NCBI GenBank assembly: GCA_032358165.1
Contig: JAALGY010000059.1
Span: 496,001-560,000, forward strand
Direction of reading: 5' to 3'
DNA from: Diplosphaera chodatii
Taxonomy: Eukaryota; Chlorophyta; Trebouxiophyceae; Prasiolales; Stichococcaceae
Length of the DNA: 64,000 nucleotides
This document shows, piece by piece, positions 1 through 12,400 of the stretch. Positions within the stretch are counted from its first letter, which is position 1, and each line of letters opens with the position of its first letter. The notes under the pieces were generated by a model. It was not told the origin of the DNA. It was given only the letters and a program-made list of their open reading frames with translations, and did no database searches. A program made the position numbers and the translations under genes.

Positions 1-866
1 TTGGAAGTTGCACAGCCAAACCATCTCATGAGCATAGAGGCCTTGCAGCATGTGTGCAATGTATGCTACGTACGAAGCTGCTGTGCTCTTTGTGCCGCTG
101 CCAGTGCAATGTACCATACAAGGCATACATGCCTGACACCCCCATCTGTGTCATGGAAACACCTACTCGTAATACTATATGCACCTATGCTGTCAACAGC
201 ACTGGCATAGCACACCAACTCGGTGTGATGTTGCCCAGACAGCTTTGCAAGTTGAGGACCAGTGAGGGTCCACTGTAGAGGGGTCCATTACATGTCGGTC
301 ATGCTGCTGGCGGAGCAGTACTGTTGCAAACGGGCACACACCAAGGTGGCGACTGAAACTGCAGGCAACTCTGTGCCATAGCTAGATACACGGTAGATGG
401 CAGGGCCCAAACACAGCACTTCTGCGGAGTCAACGGTAACAGCCTTCGTCACGAGCGTATCTTCAAAGTAACAAAATCGTGGCAACTTCCCCGAAACAGT
501 TTCAGAGCACTTGAGGTTCTTCAGAGCGGGCTTGGAGGTGCTGCAAATTCAAGGTGTTTGATGCTTCACGTCTTTCCTACTCGTGCGCTGCGCCGCTATA
601 GGCGGCACCTGAGGGCGCATGCTGCTGCTTAGATGGACGCAGCGTGCAGCAGCCTGCCCGGCGGGCAGTCAGCTGCTGGGGGCCTGGTGCCTGCCCAGCA
701 GCGTCATGGTCCTGTCAAGCCAATCCGATTCACTGGGTGTCACGTGCTTGTGCCAGCCTTCCTGCTGCCGGCCTTCCTTGAGCTGCATACTCCTGCCGTG
801 GGCGCTGTCCGATCTGATTTGCTGGGTGGCCGCAGCTGCCCTGGCCGCTGCAGAGCCGGCGGACGT
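1..866. other. Non-coding stretch downstream of the multicopper oxidase
   Basis: No reading frame here shows a recognisable domain, a splice-compatible continuation of the oxidase, or a paralogue elsewhere in the window. The small frames present look like chance openings in GC-rich DNA. It probably holds the 3' UTR of the minus-strand oxidase whose stop is at 867. A TGTAA on the minus strand (TTACA at 288..292 on +), the green-algal polyadenylation signal, is present but far from the stop. Confidence 0.5.
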
Positions 867-3800
867 CTACCAGTTGTGCTTGCTGCGTAGCAGCCGCCGG
901 CCAATGACCTGCTGGGGCTCGGCGGCCTTGTCGCAGTCGGAGGGGTTGTCCGAGGTGCACGCCGGCGCGATGACCTCGTCGTCGTTTGCGTTGTAGGTGC
1001 CGCGGCCGCACGTGGTCAGGTGGATGTTGTTGTCGATGTTGTCGAGCACGGTGCCGGTGCGGGGGTAGAACACATGGTACTGCATCCACCAACACCGTCC
1101 ATGTTAGTATACTTGCTCCAGTGGCACATGCAGGGCGGATTGACAGCATGATGTTAATACAGCAAGCCGATGCGCCTCACCAGCAGCTGGACTGGGGTGA
1201 GGACATGGCAGGCTGGCACCAGACAGCCGCCACGCACGCAACACACCCTGGACACTTGACATCTAAAACCCTGCGACCAGCACTCACGTAGTCGCGCTTC
1301 AGCAGGGTGCGCGCGTAGGCGTTGGTGAAGGCGGGCGCCCTGCCGTTCTCGCTGCCCCAGGTGGTGTTGCGCGTGTCGCCGTACTGGTCGCTCTTGGTCA
1401 GCGGCGAGTTGGTCAGCAGCGTGTAGTTGGCGGGCATCGGGCGCGTCCGGAACGTCAGCCCCTTGGAGGCGTCCGAGATCTGCGGCACGCGGCGCAGCAG
1501 ATGCAGTCAGAGGGCCCGCCACTCAGTGCGTGTGGTTCAGACCTGCAAAAGCGCAGCATCTGCATGCCTCGACGCACAGAGCACAGTCATGCGGATCTGG
1601 GCCGACGCTGCCTTGGCGCCGACCAGCGGACACGTCGCCGGCAGGGCGGCGCACCATGAAGGCGCGGAACATGTCGTTGTCCTCGTGCACGCCGTTGTGG
1701 CAGTGCATCATGTACTCGCCCAGGTGGGGGCCGTAGCGCGCCGCCAGCGTGATTTTGCCCACGTTGGCGCCGATGTGGAGCACATCCTGCGACGTGCCAG
1801 TGGCATGTTCGATCGCCTGGCGGCCAATGGGTGACGGACTGTTTGACGTGCCCGGGCCATCGGCTTTTGTGCACATGTCATCAGCAGCACCGCCACCGTC
1901 ACTGGACAGACAGTGGCATTTCAGCTTCAGCCTGACGGCGCCCGCCGCACCTTGGGCGCATTGACGAGCTCCTTGGGGCAGGGCTTCCAGCCGCCGCCGC
2001 CCGAGCTGCCGCCGTCCCAGTCGTCGCCCTGCCACGCGATGCAGAAGAAGTCCTGCGGCACCAACAGCACAGCCCCGTCAGCAGTCGATCAGGCTCAGCG
2101 GACAAGATCCGAAGTCGTGCTGTGCATCGCGCTTCAGGCACACCTCAGGTGCCTGGCAGATCGTGCCGCCCTGAGCAGGCAGTCGCTGAGATGGCAGCGA
2201 GGCAGTTTGCAGGGACAAGTGGCAAGGGCGGAGGCATGCGCACCACCAGGTGGATGTGGACGGGGTGGATCCAGCCGCCGCCCGACTCCAGCGTCCACAG
2301 CTCCACGGTGTTCTGGCCTACATTATTGAACTCGATGTGCTTGCCCTTGCCTGTTGCACACAGACGACAGACTGTGACTGCCTGCTAGGTGTGAGCTGGA
2401 AGCAGCACGGTGTTGAAGGTTTCTGCAAGGTTCAGCAAAGGAGAGGTAGACAATATCGCAGAGCGAGGGCAGGCAGGGTGTTGCGGCGCACCAAGGGTGT
2501 CATCGTGGTCCCAGCCGCGGTCGTTGAACAGCCACATGCCCGCGCTCTTGCCGAACTTCAGGCTGCGGTCCGATTCGCCGGCCATCGCCCGCTTTGTCAG
2601 GTCCTGCATGTGTCACCCCACCCCTGCGTCACCCCCTTGATGATACCAGCCAACTGGACTGCCGCTGCAACAGTTGCGGTCTTTGAGCAAGGAGGAGCAG
2701 CGTCGCGAGCCCCATCAAAGCAAGCACAGCAGCACGCCAGTCCAGCAGGGTGTGGTGGCAGGGCACCTGCAGCAGGGCGGGCGGCAGCCCGGCGTTCTGC
2801 TCCAGCTGGGCGTCGCCCGACATGTTGGGGATGCGGGTCGCGTCGCCCTCGCCCGCGGGGCTGACGGCGAGCTTCATGATGAGGTGGCTGTAGCAGAAGT
2901 ACGGCGTCTCGCTGGTCGTCTTGCCGGCGTCGTGCACGTTGAGCAGGTAGATGGCGGTCTGCAGCAGCAGGCAGACATTTGTCCATCAGGCACGGTCTGT
3001 CAGCGTTTCAGCACAGGACAGCAGCAGTGCCGGTCATAAAAGTTGGAACAGATATGGACGCAGCAGGGTGCTCACATCCTTGGAGTAGCCGGTGAAGTCG
3101 CAGATGATGTCCCAGCGGTAGGCGACGTCGGTGAGCAGGCCGGCCTTGGGCAGCTTGTGCTTGCCGGCCTCGGGGATGATGCCGCCGTCGCTGCCGATGA
3201 TGTAGCACTTGTCGCTGCCGATCTCCTTGCCCGCCTCGTCGCGGAACTGCAGGGTTGCAAACAGGAGGATGTTGCGGATGGCACTTCAGCAGGCGAAGAT
3301 AGTGTCCCACTGGAAGTCAGCTTGTGCGCCTACCTGCAGCCACAGGAGCTGGCAAGCCTATGTGCATGTGGAGAAGCAGCATATAAGGTGCAGGTGCAGG
3401 AAGGGAAAACCACTGACCTGCAGGATCCACGGCCGGGACGGCGAGGCGTTCAGCACGCGGAAGCGGTGCCAGGTGGACTTGATGTCCAGCACGGGCCACG
3501 GGACGCCGTTCACCACGTTGATGTCGCCCCACAGCTGGTCCTTGTGGGCGCCTGTGACGAGCAGAGACCACACCAAAAGTCAGCTCAAGCAACAACGCCA
3601 CTGCGCCCCAACAGCACACCATGCATCTCCCCGCGCTGCAGCAAGAGACGGCTGCCGCTGTGTGCAGGCAACGAGTGTCAGTCATGCCACAGCTTGCGGC
3701 CGCTGGCGACGACCGCCAGCAAAGGCCTCCCGGGAGTTTCCATGCGTTGGTCACCTGTGCGGTCGTAGCGGCGGCGGCAGATGCCGTCCTCCCCGGCGCG

Positions 3801-5996
3801 CGGCTTCTCCAGCACAAAGTCCTGCAGGACCAGGTGGTGCTCCGGCGCCGCCGGCAGGGCCTGGCTGGGGTCGGGCTCCACGTTGTACCTGCAGCCCGGC
3901 ACCCCACACTTGACCGGTGGACCCATCGCTGTGCTCAGCATGCCACCAACACAACTCAGGCCCACAGACCATTGGCATGGCTGGCCAGGTTTGTATGGCA
4001 GCGCAACGGAGGTTGAGGAGCAGAGCTCACGGGTCGTCGCCGGGGCAGGGGCGGGTGAGGCGCATGCCGGTCAGGCCCGCGTAGGTGTTGGCGGAGGTAA
4101 TGCCGACGGCGTGGTCGTGGTAGTACAGCCCCGCGGCCCGGTTGTTGGGCAGCACATAGTCCTGCAGCAGGGAGAGGCTACATTCGTCAGCACGGCGTGG
4201 CAGATGAAACACAGCGGAAGCCAGACGGCTACTCGGTCTCATCATGCCCCTTTCGGCAGCACACCCTACAAAGCAGCAGCAGCTGCTGCAGCAGCTGCAG
4301 CGGAACGACGACAGCAACAGTGGCGGCGGCGGCGGCGGCGGACACAAAGGTGGTTGGGGCCCCGTGCAGGTGCGTCACAACCACCTTGGATTCTCCGTTG
4401 CAGAAGAACTGCTCTGCCCAGCCGTCCATGCTGCTGGTGGAGGCCATGCCGTGGTGGTGCGTGACCGTCGCGCGCCCGTAGCCGCGCGCCACCTTGGAGG
4501 TGCCGCCGTGCTTCGCGGTGCCGTTGAACTCGCGCTCCTGGTACCGGTCCGCCCGCTCCGCGCACAGGTCCTTCTCGCCTGTGCGTTAGTACATGTTCAT
4601 CCTTTACCAGTCTAAGATAGTATGGTGATACCCGAGCTACTGGGCACCCAGGCAGAGCGTGTCCGCCTAGCAATGGTCATCACAGCCAGCTCAACATGGC
4701 ATCAGCTTGAGTCAGGGCATCAGCTTGAGTCAATGAGTCGTGAGAGCTGTGGTAAAGGTATCGCCAGCATGAGCGGGGCCGCGATGGCAACAGACGCACC
4801 CTCGCCGCCACGGTCGCCGGGGCCGGCGGGCGGGAAGAACTTGGAGGCGACGGGGATGTTGTTGGTGAAGCGGGTCACGTCCTGCACGCCGGTGCGGCCG
4901 ATGATGAGCGGGCCGGGCGTCATGCCATCATAGCCCAGCAGCGGCACCTGCTTGCAGGGGGTACCCGGCAGCAGGCCTGTCACGTTCGCCATGAACTCCT
5001 CGATGCTGATCTGGTAGCCGTCCATGCACACGCCGTCCTGTACCAAACACACATGATGTCGGCTCAACTTGTTGAAGGACATACGATGTCTGATTATGCT
5101 GGCTCTGCTCTGAGCCAAAGATTTCAACGTGTTCGTAGTACCAAGTCACTATACTAAGCAGTCTGCAGCTGTCAATGAGCAACCTGTCGAGGAGCCTGCT
5201 GAAACAGCGCAGCAAGGGTGACTGCTGGCCTCTGCCAACAGCCAGCACGCTACACTTGCAGCCGTCACAGGTCATCAGGTTGTGGGTGCAGTGCAGCGCC
5301 AAAACACAAAAGACGAGCAGGAGGGGCGAACCTCGCGGCAGGGGGCGGAGCCGCTCTTGGTGAGCAGCACGCTGCTCTTCTCCTGCAGCTCCTGGAACTT
5401 GTTGACGAACACGTGGTTCTTGGTCGAGAACGGGCTGGACGGGTAGTTGTTGACCTGCAGTGGTCACAACCACCTTCAGATCCAGATGCCAGAATGCTGA
5501 ATCGTCACCTCAAGACTTCCAGCAGCTATCAGGCTACTCTGCTGTTTGGGTTTTTCCCAGCAGCAGCAGCGGCAGCAGTGGCGGCAGCACCAGCACTAGC
5601 ATGCAGCAGCAGTAGCCTTGTTTGGAGGCGCACCGTGATGGGCGAGCCGGTGGTGGCGAAGGTGCACTTGTCGCCGAAGGGCGAGACCAGGGGGTCGAAG
5701 GCCCCGCTGGCCGCCGTGGTGCTTCCTGCTGCTGTGCTGCTGGCGGCAGCCGGAGGTGGCGGCCCCTTGGCTGCTGCGGTGGCCGTGGCCACGGCCGGCG
5801 GCGGCGGCGGCGACGCAGATGTGGTGCTTGTGACGGTGGTCTTCCCGCTGGTGGGGGCAGGGGTGGGGCTGCTACCGGGGCTGCCCTTTGCGGCATCGGC
5901 CACGCCCGCCGCCAGAACGCAGAGCGCCAGGACCACAGCGCACACCTGCGCGAGGGAGGTGCACTCACGATGGGTAAAGAGGCCAGCTTGCAACAT
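867..5996 (-). CDS. Secreted CotA/bilirubin-oxidase-like multicopper oxidase
   Basis: Exons (minus): 5996..5634, 5454..5332, 5037..4800, 4578..4385, 4161..4031, 3888..3755, 3551..3418, 3246..3076, 2958..2767, 2603..2492, 2350..2244, 2052..1951, 1786..1655, 1479..1288, 1079..867; about 845 aa. The 1786 exon may instead end at 1634, adding 7 aa. The start is the first ATG after an in-frame TGA. A signal peptide (hydrophobic core VVLALCVLAAGVADA) leads into a Pro/Thr/Ala-rich linker. All four copper motifs are visible: HHHG (282-285), YYHDHA (319-324), HPVHIHL (626-632) and HCHNGVHEDNDM (695-706), so type-1 and trinuclear sites look complete. It should oxidise phenolic or tetrapyrrole-like substrates or metals with four-electron reduction of O2, outside the cell. 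It is longer than CotA (about 510 aa): extra N-terminal linker and a C-terminal tail of about 135 aa with GRRLLRSKHNW at the end. Substrate is not predictable from sequence. Confidence 0.9.
4321..4341 (+). repeat. Short (GGC)n microsatellite in an intron
   Basis: A run of GGC triplets lies in the intron between the 4578..4385 and 4161..4031 exons of the multicopper oxidase, beside an AGC/TGC-rich tract (about 4273..4310). It is read on the opposite strand of the gene as a GCC run. No coding role is proposed, since the flanking exons join in phase without it. Confidence 0.6.
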
Positions 5997-8900
5997 CCGT
6001 CAATGCATCCGCTGCGTTGGAAGCCAGAAGCCCTGTCAATGTCGCTCTCCGACGCTGCCCGTGGCCGACAGAGCCGACGGTATTTTGAACTCTCCCAGCG
6101 GCCCGACAATTGTGTTCTGGATGAGGGTCTTGCGATATCAAGCGCTGCAGAGCTCATGCGGCACGGCAGCTCGCACGGGTCGACACCCTGTTGTCAACAC
6201 CCTGTGGCGTGAACGCCGGCAACGGCCGCAGATGTGGGCCCGCGTGATGCCCTTTGATCTTATAGAATGCATCGCGCGCATCGAGGCGAGTGAGCGACGC
6301 GCGGCACGCCCCGCCGTACGTGCAGGACTGAACGACGACCTGACCTGCTCACGAAAGGTGCTGCGGCCGCTAGATCACCCGCACATGCATGCAGGCTGAC
6401 GAGCTGCACAAGTGCGGGCAAGCTGATGTTGCCATGATGGTGCTGGCATTCCACGATCGGGCGGCGCCGATGGTCCGCTGCACCTTGGCTGTGTCGTCTC
6501 GTTACTCACGTCACACATCGACAGGGCGCAGCGTGCACAGTGGAAGTGGAGCTCAAGCACGCGCACACAATGTGCGCTCGCCTTGGAAAAGCGCATTGGC
6601 ACAGGCCTCGCGCCGGGCGGAAGCACATGTCAAAGGGCAATGCCATCGGCCAGACATTGCCCCTGCAAAATGGCACATCCATCTGGCGGGCAACATGCTG
6701 CACCAGACGCAGCGGTGGATGCATGCAGGTGCGCATCGGACTGGCTGTCAGGGCCGGCTGAGGCGCAAACCGGCGTCGCTGCCGCCGTTAACCGCGGACA
6801 AGGGCAGCCACGGTGGTGGTAGTGTCTCACCTGGACTATGGTACGGCGCCCCATGGCTGCTGCGTTGGCGTTGTGACCGCTGCGCCCGCAAGGGAGCTGC
6901 AGGTGGAGCAAGGAGCAACTTGTGCGGAGTTCGGAGTGAGTGCACAAGCTTTGAGCGTGCGCGCCCAACCCCGAGGCAACTCTGACATGGACATGTCTGC
7001 CGGGACGGCTATTCCGCCCCCTGTGCCTCAGCTGATGGCGACATGACTGATACCGTCCACCCAGGTCGACTCCCAGGTATCGTGGCCCAGAATGTGAGCC
7101 ACTCTCGTGAGGGCCGCACCTGCCAGGCCGTGCATGAGGGTGGATGGCGCCCGCCGCAGCCACCCTGCAGCATCTGTCGCCGCAGCCGTCAAGCTCGTTG
7201 CCGCCACAGAGTGTAGACAGGTGCAGCAGTGCCGCCTGGAACACTCGTGCATGGCTCGTCCGGTGCGGAGATTGCTCCATCACCACCTGTGAGCGCGACC
7301 ACTTGCTTGGTTCACAATGAGAACAGTGCTGCAGGATCCTCTGCCAGCACCATCTGGCTGCATCATAGCTGTGTCACCCACCCGATGTGGGCATGGCTGG
7401 AGCACTTGACCGAGCACATGATGTGATCTGCATGATGCCATGCAACCGCGGGGACAGGGGATCCGAAAGGAGGCTGCATCACATGATCACCTGACCTTCG
7501 TGCCTCTGGTGCACATAGAGGGTCACCAAGAAACCACTCATGCGCCACTGTGCTCGAGCAGCCGTTCACATGGCTTCACCACCACTTCAGGCTGCTGGCA
7601 CGCTGCCGAGGTGCCGCTGTCACACACCACCCAACTGCTGGCCACCAGGCCCTGCAGTCATATACGCCAGTATGTGAATCTGTCTCATCAACGCACATCA
7701 TCCAGCACGGGAGGAGAGTCGTGTGCACTTCCTGAGTGCACACACCAACCTACCAGCGCTGACGCTGTGAGCTGCAGACCTGCCGCCCCGCTGCCGCTGA
7801 TGATGCCGCCTCATGAAGCTGGCATAGTGCGCCATGCAGGGCTCAGCCGCCGCCACGCCTGCTGCGGACTGCTGTAGCAGGGTGTGCAGATTGCCGCAAG
7901 AGTCCCAGGGTGCCCACAAAGCGTCAGCAGCAAGGTTGCAAGGCCTGCGCTGCGCCACGGCTGCTGAGCCGTGCATGCAGCGCCGTGTGCGGCGGACCAG
8001 AAGCTGCCGCGCCAGTGCGCCTGGGCTGCTTATTGCCCCTGCCTGCTGCCTTGGGGCCTCTGCCCAGCAGCAGCGCCGGCACCGCAAGCTGCTGCCCAGG
8101 GAGCCGGCGGCAGTGCCTGCTGCACCGATAATGGCACAGTCCTGGAACTTGCAAACCTCCCTGCGCAGGAGCCAGAAGGCTTTTGGTGACAATATCGGAC
8201 CGTCCAGGGCATGTAATCGGGATATCAAGGGGTCACTTCTGGCGGCCTGCACTTATGGGCAAGCTCCATACCGAGGGTGGTTGGGATGTGGCAGGCATTC
8301 AAACGGCATGACACAGCCATCTGTATGCTGACTGTCTCTGTCACCTGCTTTGGCAACACGACCTCGCACCAATGGGACATTGCACAGGGTATGGCAAGAT
8401 GCACAGGAACAATTCTGGCACGGCAGCAGAAGCATGTGCGGGGCTTTCGTCTGGACCCATCAGCACCTGCAATCCTTTGTGCGTGGAATTCTCACGCAAT
8501 GTGCCGCGCCACCATGCATGCTTCGGGGCGCACCACTCGGAGAATCTGCGCCAAGAACGGACCTGCGCACACCATCATATGCTGGCCGCGTCACACGGGT
8601 GATGATGTTGTGACATCTGATGTCACCATAATTGCATGTAGGGTATATCAGCATGGAGGGTACCCTGCAAGGAGCTCGGCACGAAGCAACAAAGGCACCT
8701 GATGCAGCGTGCACGTGCACGCACTGCACGCCTCCACTTTGCGAGCACATGCAGCAAGGCAACCGCCTCCTGTCGGCGATGAAATGCACTCTGCAGCTGC
8801 ACTCTGGTTTTTTGAGTAATTAGTTTGTTCAAAGCCCCTGCTGGCAGTCCTTGCACTGGCCCGTGATGTCTTGCTGACAGGCTGTGAACATGTGGCATCT

Positions 8901-9445
8901 TGCGTATCACGCGCAATACGAGCGTGCGAGACATCCACAATCACAACAAGATGGCGGGCAACGTTGTGATGCTTGACAACAGCACTGCACATCGGTTTTG
9001 CAAAGTGCCACGCTGGAGTGACATGGCGCTCTTTGTTGATTCGTGTGTGCAAGTCATCAATCAGCACACAGCATGCTAGCGAGCGTCACGAACAGCCTCA
9101 GCACCCCCGCTTGTCTCAGCGCGCTGCACGACGTTGCCGCCAGCGCATGTCACCACCCAGTGTTGCAACTTGTCTTGCAGTTGGGCTCTGCCTTTCCGTC
9201 TGAGGCAAGCCTACTGTACAGCCATCTCACTATTTGATTGCTTCAACCACTTCAAATTGCTTGCTACCTACAAAGCAGCAGCTACTTCAAGGCTTCATGA
9301 TACTTCATGCAACTTCAGCATCCTGCGCAATCCCATCTCACGTCAACTCCGCTCACTTCGGCCAGCAGCCAAACCAGGCTGCCGAAAGAATGACCACAAA
9401 GCTGGCCCAAACATGTACAGTTACATCGCGAAGCTGGCGTGCTCC
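5997..9445. other. 3.4-kb stretch with no supportable gene
   Basis: This is the 5' region of the multicopper oxidase (ending at 5996) and the 3' region of the first peroxidase (stop at 9446). Several chance open frames exist on both strands, the longest 8252..7698 (-, 184 codons), but none shows a signal peptide, domain, splice-compatible partner or paralogue. The sequence is rich in CAG/CTG and CATG words. Long UTRs, a non-coding transcript or a rapidly evolving small gene cannot be excluded. Confidence 0.45.
9421..9425 (-). terminator. Possible TGTAA polyadenylation signal, peroxidase copy 1
   Basis: TTACA on + (TGTAA on the minus strand) starts about 20 nt past the stop codon at 9446. TGTAA is the known green-algal poly(A) signal. 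The match is only five bases and would imply a very short 3' UTR, so it is weak. Confidence 0.25.
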
Positions 9446-12400
9446 CTACTGCCGGCCCCCAAGGCCCCGCAGGAGCCCCATGTCCCGCAGCGCGGCAAGC
9501 GGGCACTTTGCCGTTGTCCCAGCTGCAGCTGAGGCCGCGGCCGCGCTGTGGTGCAGCGCGCGGTGGTGGCTCGCGAGCAGCTTGCGGCCCACCAGGCCTG
9601 AGGGCGTGGCAATGATTCCGCCCCATGCTGTCTGCATGGCGGCAGGAGTCGGGCAGTCAGCGCCACATGGGATGATGGCGCGTGTGCATGGCACAGCCGC
9701 TGCGACGCTGATGGCAGCAAACAGGCAGCCTATCTCAAGTCGCGTTCAAGGCACAGAGCTGGTCTGTCAGCTCAGCACTGCATCAGCATTGCGCAGGGAC
9801 GTTTGGAGAAGCTGGACGGCTCACCTGCGTGGAGTTGGGGAACAGCTGCTGCATCGCGACGTCGCCCCAGGGCGCCGTGGAGCAGCGGCAGTTCATGTCG
9901 TTGGGGTTGGGCGGCAGCTTCGCCATCATGCTGGGGCAGCCGCCCTTGAGCCTGCGGGACGTCAAGGGCACATCTCACATGAGAGCCTGTGGCCAATGCA
10001 CTGCCAGATGCGGTGTCCTCATCATACACCTGCACAGTGCATAGCAGGCGCTGTCAGACTGTTCCCACTGCAGGTGGCGTGGTGGCGGCGCGCTCTCACC
10101 TGCAGCCGACCTTGCAGACAAGGTTCTTGGCGATGTTCTTGCCGTCGCCAGACAGCCAGTTCGTGCACTCCCACCCTGTAATGGCAAAGCCCTTGCCCTT
10201 GCTGGGGCCCGCCGGCGTGAAGGCCGCGCCATTGTTGATGAGCCTGCAAGTTCCGAAGAGCAGTGTCAGCAGGCTGGGCGTGGCAGCACAGCACCAACTT
10301 GCGGCCTGATCATGGCTTCATACCTTGGACAGCGCCACCACTGCGCATGAGCCAGCCGATGTCCACATACATCGGATCAACTGCTCAGGGCAAGCACGTA
10401 AAACGACACTTCCTGTAACCCAGATGGGGAGTGGCCCCACCTGATGTATGCGTGGCCATACGCGGCGCTGAATGTCTTCTTGTCCTGCATCGCCAGCACC
10501 GCGGCACGGACTTCCTTGGAATCCTTGTCCGTGAGGCTGCTGTTCTGAGCCGCCTGGCCCAGGAAGCCGTCATTCTGCGTGTATGGCCAGCCGTCAAAGC
10601 ACATGCCGTCTGCGTCGCACACCCGCCGCAGCCGGTAGCCTGCGCAGGAGCGCGAGCTTGCCCTCTGCTATGGGACACCTCGATCAGGTGCAAGGTTGCA
10701 GTCCACAGCAGCGAAGGTCACAGCAGAAGTTGTTGACATGTGGACGTACTGCATGCAGGCCGAGAGCAGTTTTGTAGGGGCTGAGCCTGCTGCGCTGGTG
10801 CATCCTGTAACTGTAGCATCAAACTGCACACCTGCTGGGCGGGGCCCTTCGCCAGGCTCCTCAACATCGGGCTCCTCGACATGGGGCGGCTCATCCTCCA
10901 CTTCCTCTGCCTCTGCCTCCGCTGCCTCCGCTTCCTCCGCCTCCGCTGCATCCTGTTGCAGGCGCCGCCGCCGCAGGGACGTCGGCTGCGCTGTGCTGCC
11001 CGGCGGCACCACGAAGCCGGCGGCCTGGGGCGAGACCACCTGGCTGGCGTCGAATGTCGCCGGGTTGAGCGCGGGCTGCGGCAGGATGTAGCCCTCGTCC
11101 GCTGGGAACATCTTGTCGGGGTCCACCTGGCGATGGCAGGTGGCAGCAGTTGTATTGAGGTATGGGGGCACACCCACAGTGCGTGGACCACACTTGCGCA
11201 ATACGCCAGCACCCAGTGCTGCCCTGGTGCAGCAGTCGGTGGACAGTGGCGTTCATGCCACGCAGCCCCTCGAAGCACACACGAGCACGGGATGGGTACT
11301 GTGCATGAATCTCAAGAGCAAGGTGCCAACATGAAAGTGGGCACGCACCCAGTCGAAGCTGGGCTCCGGGTCGTCGCCAGCGGGGTTCGCCGCTGCGATG
11401 AGGTCCAGCGACGACACCGCCGCATCGCCGAACGCCTTGCTGCTGAACTTGCAGCGCTCCCAGTCTTGCACCGAGAACACCTGTGGCAGTAGCTCAGGGG
11501 TCAGGCATGCGGGGGCAGCGTCAGCTTGGATGCTGCTGCCATTCTTGGCATTTGGGCATCTGAGTGCGTCATCGCCACACAGGAAAAGCTCAAAGGCTAG
11601 CCAAGGAAGAGGGATTTGCATGTCGATCCAGGAACACCGGCAGCGGGCCGCGCACCACTCTGGGGGCGTCGGTGCGGAACAGCGTGGAGTCCAGGCGGTC
11701 GTCCAGCGAGCGCTCCAGCCGGCTGGTCGTCAGCTCCTTGTAGTATGTCTTGGGGGCATTCCAGGCAAACATGCGCTTCCGCCCCTTGAACGGGCCTGCA
11801 CTCAGACCAGGCGGCATGTCGCATCAATGGACGTCAGCGCTTAGACCCAGCACCCTCAACAACAAGCCAGGCCTGTGCAGATACATGCAACAGTGCCATG
11901 CAGCACACATCGACCCCTCTGTGACTAGGCAATGCCGCTGTGGTTTGGAGTCTCACCGCTGGTCTCTGCAGACTTCACGCAGCCCTGGTCGTCCAGCAGG
12001 GCGTGAGATCCCAGCAGCGCCACGCCATCGTAGACGCCGCGGGCAAAGCGCTTCCGGAACCAGTCGGCAAACTGGGGCACGTTGAACGTGGCGCCCGGCA
12101 GGATGCCGGCCCCTGCGGATGCAAGCAGATTCAGGTTGGCTTGGCAATGCATTCAGCGGTGCTGTGGCGGCGAACACAGCCATGTGGTTGGCGGCGGCGA
12201 CGTCAGGCAGCAGCGATCGATGCTGCCGAGCACGGTGCCCGCGCACAGGTGCCGTGCGTCAGCTGTGCACACCGTTGGGGTTGTTCTGGTCCAGCCGCCC
12301 GACCAGGAAGTCCAGCGACTGCAGCTTCTTGTCGGGGAAGCTCTTGTCGACGGCGGGCATGAAGTTGTACACCGGCTCGTCGCCGTAGCTGAGCGCCTCG

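Noticed and set aside
619..996. Plus-strand frame of 125 codons, Leu/Cys-rich
   Set aside because: Overlaps the last exon of the oxidase on the other strand and has no recognisable feature.
5218..6399. Plus-strand frame of 393 codons
   Set aside because: It runs antisense over the Pro/Ala-rich first exons of the multicopper oxidase, whose own frame has a signal peptide, in-phase splice sites and copper motifs. The long antisense opening is a GC-composition shadow.
7698..8252. Minus-strand frame of 184 codons in the large spacer
   Set aside because: Composition is Ala/Arg/Cys-rich as in chance frames of CAG-rich DNA. No signal peptide, domain or splice partner, and no paralogue in the window.
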